Part shown: in pieces, positions 1 to 6,299 of the stretch
How the letters are laid out: every line of letters starts with the position of its first letter
Position numbering within the stretch: position 1 is the stretch's first letter
Assembly (NCBI GenBank): GCA_023091735.1
Contig: JALKBU010000836.1
Location: 1-22,991 of the forward strand
DNA: 22,991 nucleotides
Source: Trichomonas tenax
Taxonomy: Eukaryota; Parabasalia; Trichomonadida; Trichomonadidae
Reading direction: 5' to 3'
The notes under the pieces: generated by a model
The model's database searches: none
Told to the model about the DNA's origin: nothing
The model's input: only the letters and a program-made list of their open reading frames with translations
Position numbers and translations under genes: made by a program

Positions 1-105
1 TACTCATAATGAAGTCTTCTTTGGCTTCCAACATTGAGTTCAATCCATTTCAACCTATTGACACTTTTCCATTTTTCCCGCGCAATCACGTCACTTTCCT
101 TTATA

Positions 106-281
106 TTTGACATTCTGACTCTATATGTCAAACATAATTTACATGTCAGAAAAGCACGTTGTTCTATTTTGTCCCAGTCCCATCCCCTTATAAGGAGGGA
201 GGGCTCTTTTTAAGAGCTTGACATTTTAAAAGTCTGGCAATTTTATTTTTGACGTCATTCAATTTATAATTGACATGTAAA
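106..281. promoter_or_regulatory. cluster of TTGACAT words and a TGACGTCA palindrome
   Basis: TTTGACAT (106-113) and ATGTCAAA (125-132) form an 8-bp inverted repeat. TTTACATGTCA (138-148) and TGACATGTAAA (271-281) form an 11-bp inverted repeat. Another TTGACAT lies at 218-224, and the CRE-type palindrome TGACGTCA at 250-257. Such a density of related words suggests binding sites, for instance for bZIP or Myb-like factors. This is inferred from the pattern only; no downstream gene is secure. Confidence 0.3.
203..217. repeat. short hairpin GCTCTT-TTT-AAGAGC
   Basis: A perfect 6-bp stem with a 3-base loop lies directly after a purine-rich GGAGGGAGGG stretch. It is part of the foldback-rich left end. 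No role can be assigned. Confidence 0.4.
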
Positions 282-323
282 GTTGTTTTATCATAAGTTT
301 GCCGTGTAAAGGCATTACTTTTT

Positions 324-368
324 AGAAATTCGCACTATGACGACTTCGCCGTCATAGTGCGAATTTCT
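324..368. repeat. perfect 19-bp inverted repeat (hairpin)
   Basis: The arms 324-342 and 350-368 are exact reverse complements over 19 bases (AGAAATTCGCACTATGACG on the left) around a 7-base spacer. The pentamer TTACT stands on both sides (315-319 and 371-375), which could be a target-site duplication of a tiny foldback element or chance. A hairpin this long and perfect is unexpected by chance in AT-rich spacer DNA. It lies 28 bases before the doubtful reading frame at 396. Confidence 0.75.
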
Positions 369-395
369 CTTTACTAACTGCATATTAACCACCAT

Positions 396-653
396 ATGTA
401 TGAATACGCTTTTCTTGATTTCAATTTGAGAAATGCAATCTATCAAACATACTATCAGATTCCAAGAGATATTATTGTCAATTTATATAGCTCTTTTTAT
501 GCAAGATGTGCAGTTTGTCTCGAAAACGGAGGTGTTAGCTTAAACGGACATTGGTATGAAGTGAGAAAGTATCATCAAGCTTATCTCCAAGATAGAAATC
601 ATAGTTTCACATTTAACCAATCCAACATCATAGTCTCAGCTGCCTACTTTTAA
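396..653 (+). CDS. short hypothetical reading frame, doubtful
   Basis: An ATG-initiated frame of 85 codons ends in TAA. An in-frame stop at 375-377 lies just before the ATG, so it is not the tail of a longer frame. The residue mix (Tyr, Asn and charged residues, with a CAVCLENGG segment) is a little more protein-like than other short frames in this AT-rich spacer. I recognise no family, transmembrane segment or signal peptide. It could be a small gene, a gene fragment, or a chance frame. It begins 28 bases after a perfect hairpin, which might belong to its promoter or 5' leader if the gene is real. Confidence 0.25.
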   Translation: MYEYAFLDFNLRNAIYQTYYQIPRDIIVNLYSSFYARCAVCLENGGVSLNGHWYEVRKYHQAYLQDRNHSFTFNQSNIIVSAAYF

Positions 654-964
654 CTAAACTATTATTTTTGTTAAAAGCATTATTTGTTCAGTGCACAAAT
701 CTCAACATATAGACTTGGCCTTTAACACGTAATCATCACTTATCCAAATAAGCTTTTATATGAAGTATTCAGCAGCCAAATATTATGTTTAATTTAATAT
801 TTAAAATTAGTATTTTTAACTCTTTGTAGATAAGGAATTAAAGTAATACTAAACAATAAGCTTCATTAATGCACTGCCATATATCAGTAAACTAACTATA
901 AATTAACAACTTGCTCTTGATAATCACCGATAACGGTCGCTAGCGGCAGATTACGATTCGAGGG

Positions 965-1052
965 CCTCGCTAATGAAACCGCTAGGGTTTCTGGCCTCTA
1001 AAAGGCCCAGAAGAACGAGTTCTTCTGTCATTTAGCGAAGTGAATTTTTTTT
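965..1052 (+). ncRNA. candidate structured small RNA: three hairpins inside a closing stem, then T8
   Basis: In a very AT-rich setting this GC-richer block folds on paper into a multibranch structure. TCGCTAATGA (967-976) pairs with TCATTTAGCGA (1028-1038) as a 10-bp closing stem with one bulged base. Inside are AACC/GGTT (977-989), GGCCT/AGGCC (993-1007) and AGAAGAAC/GTTCTTCT (1009-1026). A run of eight T's at 1045-1052 follows, as at RNA polymerase III terminators. Upstream, ATTCGAGGG (956-964) resembles a B box only weakly. It is not a tRNA by shape. The alternative is a degenerate foldback transposon. The structure is read directly; transcription is inference. Confidence 0.35.
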
Positions 1053-1155
1053 GATTTTATAATAACTTGTTGTTGATCATACATGGATCAAAATTAAACA
1101 ATGTTTTAGATGACTCTTTGTTAACACTCAGAAAAATTGAGAAGGTGCATTGTGA

Positions 1156-1248
1156 GTATTTTTAATCTAGGTACTCTGTGGGCGTGTTCCTCACAATATT
1201 GAGGGGACCCCTTGAAAAAATTGAGAGGAGTGCCTATATTAAAAATGT
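1156..1248. repeat. long imperfect inverted repeat with inner hairpins
   Basis: Arms 1156-1176 and 1228-1248 are reverse complements with about 17 of 21 matches. Between them CCTCA/TGAGG forms a short hairpin and AGGGGACCCCT a G4/C4 dyad at about 1202-1212. A related direct repeat (GAAAAATTGAG at 1131 and GAAAAAATTGAG at 1214) brackets the left arm. The arrangement resembles a decayed foldback or miniature inverted-repeat element. Confidence 0.45.
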
Positions 1249-2491
1249 AGTTTACATCTTTATACATTTTCAATACTCCCTATCTCAAATTCTTCATCAT
1301 TTATTATATAATTTTTCCTCATTAATTCCTCACCAGTCGGTACCACTTTGACGCAAAATGTTACCTTTGTGGTGATTCGGGTAAATGTAGAAAGTTATTG
1401 AAAAATGAATTAAATCATAAGTGGGTTTATTTAATTTTTGGAATTGGTGATTATCATATGAAGTATTATTTTTTAGCTATCCTGCTGTAAATTGTTTTTA
1501 TGGAGGGAGAGGAACGGAGAAATGAACCATATACTGAAGAATTCTTTAAGGCAAACATAAAATACGCACTTCATATACTACTACCTCTATGTTTCAATAT
1601 GCATGCAGAATAATATGGCAAAGAATGAAGGATATAGATCGATATTTTATGAAAAATTATGAATTGATGGCAAAAATCAAAATTATGGGATTTGTGATAT
1701 AATCAATCTGCAATAATTTGGATTGGCAATAATAAAAGATAAAAATAAGGCGATATATGAATTTGAAAATGAGTTTTTTGGAAAAATCCATTTTTAATCT
1801 AATACATCATTCTGATTACATATGGAAGGCTGATTTATGATGTTAAAAAGCTCCAAAGCGATACTTTTTGTAAAAAGATTTTCTAAAATAACTGGAAATA
1901 ATATATGAAATATAATAAAATAATAATAATTTTCACCACTCATTCAAAAAATAAAGCATTCAAAATTTCTTTAATGAATTATACTCGCAAACATGTTTTA
2001 CGCATTATATTGAAAAATACGTTTTCAAGTTTCTCAAAAATTTTTGTAAAGTTCACGATCTTATTTTTGTTATCAGTATATCACTTTTCAGCGTGTGGTG
2101 TCTTCTACACACCAAATCGCGAAAATTTCTGTTTTATACACACTGCTTATAAAGGAGACACATGTTATTTGATAAAATAGGTATGTTAAAATTTGAGGGT
2201 AAGTGACAAAATTTTGTGAAACATTTTCTTTTTGAAAATGTGACAAAAATTGAATGAGGTCAATTTGAGAAGGTAATGCATCCGAAATTTGCTATTATTT
2301 TACATATCTTTTTACTTAATGGATATTTTTTGTGTTTTAATTGAAATAAACTGTGTCGATTATAATTAATACAATTCATTGATAAATTCAGAGCTATTAA
2401 CAAAAATTACAATTTTGAAAAAGGTACAATTATGGTAAGCTATTAATGAAAGTTGACCATATATAAACTTTTGTGCTAATTGAAATCTCAG

Positions 2492-2515
2492 TGCCGATAA
2501 ATATTCATATCGGCA
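2492..2515. repeat. hairpin TGCCGATA/TATCGGCA
   Basis: A perfect 8-bp stem (2492-2499 with 2508-2515) surrounds an 8-base AT-only-plus-C loop. It lies about 245 bases before the gene starting at 2761. A regulatory role is possible but unsupported. Confidence 0.4.
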
Positions 2516-2760
2516 GATTGAATTTAGTATTACTAATACATTTCATTCTTTATTTCCTATTATATTGTTTGAACCGATTTCAAATGATTCAGTTTTATGA
2601 CATTTGTCTGTTTTTCGAAATGTTCACAAAAACTGGGTTACAGCAGGTGTCGATATTTTCATAATTAAACAAATTATTTACGGGCATTCAAAATTATATT
2701 ACAAATTCAATTTGTTTGAATCAAAGGAAAAAAATTTCAAGGACGCTCAGTATTTTTAAA

Positions 2761-3282
2761 ATGTCAGGATCGAAGCAAAACCCATCACACACCAGTGCTA
2801 AGCTAAGAGTTAGAGCAATGCAGGCGATCACGGAGGCAAAAAGACCGCTTGCTGCTAGCGAGATCGAAAGCTCATTACGAATCAACGACCATCATCTTTT
2901 TAAAGAAATATCGGCAAAATGTGGTGATTACCTACGAGTTATTTTGTCTCTTACCCACAGCGACGTATTTAGCAAATACAAACCTACAAAGCCAATTCAT
3001 GGAATTGATCGAAGGGCTATTTTTTTTGGTTTCGCCGATGGTGACTATGATCCAGAGCAGTGGAAGCGTGTAGTATCAAAATCTGGAAATTCTATGCTCC
3101 CGGATAAGGAGAGTTCTCCACAAGACAAACCTGATATAAAGGTCATACTGCCATCTGTTCCAATTGATGAACCAGAGAAAGAAGACATGAGGTCCAAAGA
3201 AATTGTTGCCTTTAATTCACTATTCAATAGTATTGCTGAGGATGAAAATGTTTTATCCACATGGAACTTTAATTTCCCGTAA
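2761..3282 (+). CDS. small protein with possible winged-helix domain
   Basis: A 173-residue protein beginning MSGSKQNPSH. The frame is open further upstream, but the only earlier initiator would be TTG at 2716, so I choose the ATG at 2761. Residues about 15-90 read like a winged-helix fold: a helix (RAMQAITEAKRPLAASEIES), a second helical stretch, then a beta-like segment ending RRAIFFGFADGDYDPEQW. The rest is polar, Pro-, Ser- and acid-rich and probably disordered. This suggests a DNA- or RNA-binding regulator, but I do not recognise a named family and the fold call is a judgement from pattern. The next gene begins 238 bases downstream on the same strand. Confidence 0.7.
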   Translation: MSGSKQNPSHTSAKLRVRAMQAITEAKRPLAASEIESSLRINDHHLFKEISAKCGDYLRVILSLTHSDVFSKYKPTKPIHGIDRRAIFFGFADGDYDPEQWKRVVSKSGNSMLPDKESSPQDKPDIKVILPSVPIDEPEKEDMRSKEIVAFNSLFNSIAEDENVLSTWNFNFP

Positions 3283-3432
3283 TATATTATTTGTAAAAGT
3301 TAGCATCTGTTTTAGTCCGTTTCATTCAACTGACCTAATTCTCTATTTCCTCAATACTTTCGAATAAATTTGTTAATTAATTTTTTATATCTGACCTACA
3401 GTTTTATACCCACCAATCGAAGCTCAGAACAC

Positions 3433-3444
3433 ATATGATCATAT
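3433..3444. promoter_or_regulatory. 12-base palindrome ATATGATCATAT upstream of the 3521 gene
   Basis: The perfect palindrome stands 76 bases before the ATG at 3521, in the 238-base spacer between two plus-strand genes that otherwise shows nothing notable. It could be a dimeric binding site or chance in AT-rich DNA. Confidence 0.2.
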
Positions 3445-3520
3445 CTGTGTACGTGGCCTTCTCGGCACAAAGAAAACGATTTTAGAGGGGGAGATACCAG
3501 ATAACCTCTCGAATTTTAGA

Positions 3521-3985
3521 ATGTCTAAAAAAGTAAAAATATCTGGTGTAACTAAACCGGTGAAGCGGAAAAAATCACCAAAGAAGAAGTCAAAATCACC
3601 AGCATCCAAGAAAGAATTCCAGTTATCGCCCTATGTATCTCGTGAAAAGACGAAAACAATTGAAGAAGTCACAGTAACAAAAATAACAACTGCAAAGTTT
3701 CAGCAAGTCGTTTTTACGGTTGCTAGGTGCGAAAATTGGAATGATACAAAACTCGTTTTAGAAGATATGAAACGTTATTATCTATCTTACTCGGAAATTG
3801 CACAACTTCTACATCGTATACCTTCTGTACCAGAAAGAATTAAAGCTGGTAAGATATTGTTTAAGAGCCTCAAAGATGTTCAATCCAATTATTTTTTATT
3901 TATACAAAGCTTTGCCTCAAGACAAGAACGTGATGGACTTACTGAAATTTACAATGTAGCTCGGACTGAAGATACATTTCAATAG
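3521..3985 (+). CDS. DUF4476-like protein with basic SPKK-rich N-terminus
   Basis: A 154-residue protein starting at a clear ATG. Residues about 12-32 are very basic and carry SPKK/KSPASKK repeats like those in histone H1 tails and AT-hook-type DNA-binding tails. Residues about 58-150 form a helical domain with alternating hydrophobic spacing (F-QQVVFTVAR...W-TKLVLEDMKRYYLSYSEIAQLL...ERIKAGKILFKSLKD..NYFLFIQSF). This resembles the DUF4476 pattern of paired helical repeats found in several protists, animals and bacteroidetes, whose function is unknown. The tail suggests a nuclear or nucleic-acid-associated role; phosphorylation of SP sites is plausible. The gene converges with the coiled-coil gene ending at 4131. 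Confidence 0.75.
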   Translation: MSKKVKISGVTKPVKRKKSPKKKSKSPASKKEFQLSPYVSREKTKTIEEVTVTKITTAKFQQVVFTVARCENWNDTKLVLEDMKRYYLSYSEIAQLLHRIPSVPERIKAGKILFKSLKDVQSNYFLFIQSFASRQERDGLTEIYNVARTEDTFQ

Positions 3986-4130
3986 AAAAATAATTTGGAT
4001 TCCTCTTTAAGGTATATAGTGTTATGCATATTACCATCCAATTCTTACGGAAAATACACTGTTGTTGTTCAAAACAAAACAAATACACGTAATATTTAAT
4101 AAATACAAATAAAAACTGTTATTATATATA
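3986..4130. terminator. shared 3' spacer of two convergent genes with AATAAA words
   Basis: The 145 bases between the plus-strand gene ending at 3985 and the minus-strand gene ending at 4131 carry AATAAA at 4098-4103 and 4108-4113 on the plus strand. These could serve as polyadenylation signals for the plus-strand gene. The TAAA overlapping the stop codon, described for Trichomonas vaginalis, is not present at this gene. Confidence 0.3.
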
Positions 4131-6137
4131 TTAGTTAATCAACCTTGACATTGCTAAAAGTCTTTCTGTGAGAGGCCTGTTCACATTGTCGGATAATGAA
4201 GAGCAATACGTTATCTCGGTCTTCTGATTGTCACCAATGTTGTATGTTTCAGATCTATTTGTATTGATCTGCTGAGATGTTATCTTTGATGTAGTCCTTT
4301 CCAGTGTTGCTATCTCTTTGTTCTTAGATGACAAAGCTTGCCTCAATAGAGTAATCTCGTCTTCGACTTCACTGAGCCTTAGCTTAAGCGACTCGGTGTT
4401 TTTGCCCATATTGGAGTTTAGTTTAGCAGATTCTTCTTGTTTCTGCCTAAGCATTGTGTTTTCATGTTTCAATTCCATGTTTTGTGTCTTTAGGGTCTCT
4501 AATGCAGCCGTGACTTCTTTTAGTGATTGCTTTATCTGCGAATACTTCTCTGCGAGTTTTGAATACTCGTTGTCATCAATGCTTTTCTCAATGCGAGACT
4601 TCAATGCAGCATTGAGCTCTTCCAAGTCTTCTTCTTTTATTTTAGCCATCTTAAGTTCATTGTCTTTCTCAGCCAAATGTTGCTCTTGAACTTTTTGGTA
4701 TTTCTCGGCGTCTTGAAGGATAGAAACGAGTTTTTCAACTTTCCTGTTTAATTTATCCTTTTGAGCTGAAAGGTTGGCAATAATATTGAGCGACTCACTC
4801 TTCTTATCAGTTTTAGATCCAACAAGCCACCACCAGTTTCGATAATCTTTCTCATATTTTTTAGAGGTGCCAGTAATTTTCTTCCATCTCTTAACCATCA
4901 AAGCTGATATAATAATAGTCCTTAGTGATGCTGAATCTGGAACGCCTTTGAGTGCTGAGTTAATGGTGCTGATACTGTGAGAGAACTCTCTATTCGCAGC
5001 CTCTATAACTTTAACATTCTTCTGGGAATTCATCAGCAGCTGCAGTTTGTCGACAAGTTGCTGATTCTTCTCGTTGAGATTGTCAATAGTATCTTGAAGC
5101 ATTGATGAATCTTCTTTGAGTTGTGAAATTTGTTTTCCGTATTTTTCTGTCTCAGATTGTGTTGCTCCCAATTCCTTCAAAGCTCTCCTCAGTTGCTTGC
5201 GTGTGTTCTTAAGCTCTATTGGGAGCTTTTCAGCAAGCTCAATCCTGTCTTCGATTTCTTCGATGAGTTTGTTGAAATCTGTAAATTGAGGGAAAATTCT
5301 TTGGATCATCTCGATTTTTTCATGCAATTCTTCGATATCATCCTTCTGTGACTCAATTACATTCTGTTGCGCGTGAAGTTCATTCTTGTATTTCTCGATT
5401 TGTTGCTCGTTGTCTGTTATTCTGTCTGTTAAAGCCTGTTTCTCTTCCTTCATTTTATGTATTATCTGCCTTAGAGATGCTGATCTTTCGTCAGCCTCAG
5501 TTTTCTCATTTTCTAGCCTTCTCAGTTGTGTTTCCATCTTTCCTTTGTTAACAGTGAGTTTTTCGAGCTCAATGTGCTTCTTTAGCATAGAGTCATTATT
5601 AGTAACATTTTCAGCACGTAGTTCAATCACTTGTTTGTGTAATTCGTTAAGATCTTTATCTTTTTTGTCAATTATATCTTGAAATTCTTTCTTTTGCTTT
5701 TCAATCAGATTATTAAGGTCTGCTCTAGTCTTTGCTTCGCTAGCTGTCATCTCTTCTTTTAATTTTCGATAAGCTTGATCTTTTTCTTCGATTTTGTCAC
5801 GATATCCTGCGATTTCATCATTTAATGTGCCAGTTACATTCTGGTGATGCGATAATTCGTTTCTTAACTTTGCAATTTCATTCAATAACTTTTTTTCTTT
5901 CTTATCGAATGCGTCTTGTTGAGTTGTAATCTGCTGCTTGAGAGATTCAACTTGCTTTCTTGTATTCCCCAATTGCTGATGAACATCTAAAAGCTCTCCA
6001 AACTTGATTTGCATTTCATCAATCAGTTCATCTTTATCAACAGAGTTATCTGAGTGAGGACTCAGAGAGGAGCTCCCATTTCCTTTTTTGTTTGATGCAT
6101 AAGCCAGGGAATTTTGTGAATCCGAAGGCTCATTCAT
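4131..6137 (-). CDS. long coiled-coil protein with a Trp-rich non-coiled island
   Basis: A 668-residue protein starting at ATG 6135-6137, preceded by AAAAATCA. The first about 35 residues are Ser/Asn-rich and disordered. Residues about 38-385 and 460-630 are heptad-rich, high in Glu, Lys, Gln and Leu with few prolines, and should form extended coiled coils. They are interrupted at about 400-450 by a hydrophobic and basic island (TIIISALMVKRWKK ... RNWWWLVGS) that should break the coil. A short Ser/Thr-rich tail ends in RLLAMSRLIN. Such proteins in trichomonads serve in the cytoskeleton, Golgi tethering or flagellar base, but no orthologue is recognised. It lies 162 bases downstream of the dynein-tail-like gene on the same strand. 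Function is open; the coiled coil is clear. Confidence 0.85.
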   Translation of the reverse strand: MNEPSDSQNSLAYASNKKGNGSSSLSPHSDNSVDKDELIDEMQIKFGELLDVHQQLGNTRKQVESLKQQITTQQDAFDKKEKKLLNEIAKLRNELSHHQNVTGTLNDEIAGYRDKIEEKDQAYRKLKEEMTASEAKTRADLNNLIEKQKKEFQDIIDKKDKDLNELHKQVIELRAENVTNNDSMLKKHIELEKLTVNKGKMETQLRRLENEKTEADERSASLRQIIHKMKEEKQALTDRITDNEQQIEKYKNELHAQQNVIESQKDDIEELHEKIEMIQRIFPQFTDFNKLIEEIEDRIELAEKLPIELKNTRKQLRRALKELGATQSETEKYGKQISQLKEDSSMLQDTIDNLNEKNQQLVDKLQLLMNSQKNVKVIEAANREFSHSISTINSALKGVPDSASLRTIIISALMVKRWKKITGTSKKYEKDYRNWWWLVGSKTDKKSESLNIIANLSAQKDKLNRKVEKLVSILQDAEKYQKVQEQHLAEKDNELKMAKIKEEDLEELNAALKSRIEKSIDDNEYSKLAEKYSQIKQSLKEVTAALETLKTQNMELKHENTMLRQKQEESAKLNSNMGKNTESLKLRLSEVEDEITLLRQALSSKNKEIATLERTTSKITSQQINTNRSETYNIGDNQKTEITYCSSLSDNVNRPLTERLLAMSRLIN

Positions 6138-6299
6138 TGATTTTTGTTAAATTTTAAACGTCAAGTATGAAGATTTTTGGATTTTAAAATTTTTATTCAT
6201 TGCACAGAAAATAGCATTTTTCAAGCGTGATATTCTAGGTCGTTTAATATAAAAATATCAGCCAAAGTAAGAAAAATATATTTACAAACAAAAATTAAA

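Larger units (their letters stand above)
1..395. other. non-coding region with many inverted repeats
   Basis: No convincing gene is visible on either strand. The stretch holds a cluster of TTGACAT/ATGTCAA-type words, a CRE-like TGACGTCA palindrome at 250-257, a CCTTATAAGG palindrome at 186-195, a GCTCTT/AAGAGC hairpin at 203-217 and the perfect 19-bp hairpin at 324-368. It could be the upstream region of a gene lying outside the window to the left. Confidence 0.6.
654..2760. other. long AT-rich non-coding region with foldback structures
   Basis: About 2.1 kb with no convincing gene. Short frames here (for example 91 codons from 1905) are rich in Ile, Phe, Lys and Asn, as expected from AT-rich noise. 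Set inside it are a GC-rich foldback island at about 928-1052, a long imperfect inverted repeat at 1156-1248, a GTGACAAAA pair at 2203-2249 and a hairpin at 2492-2515. It may hold remnants of a mobile element or an unrecognised RNA gene. Confidence 0.6.

Noticed and set aside
373..378. ACTAAC as a trichomonad intron 3' motif (also near 894 and 15983)
   Set aside because: The following bases do not give the ACACAG 3' end and no split gene is found around these places.
928..1040. GC-rich foldback as a tRNA gene
   Set aside because: No 7-bp acceptor stem with D, anticodon and T arms in order, and only a weak B box.
1905..2180. 91-codon frame rich in Ile, Phe, Lys
   Set aside because: ATG start but composition is that of translated AT-rich spacer; no domain, and no supporting context.
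2473..2664. 63-codon hydrophobic frame
   Set aside because: Starts at GTG and is made of AT-rich codons for Leu, Ile, Phe; no sign of a real membrane protein gene.
2716..2760. 15-codon upstream extension of the small winged-helix-like protein
   Set aside because: It would need a TTG start; the ATG at 2761 is the normal choice in this organism type.
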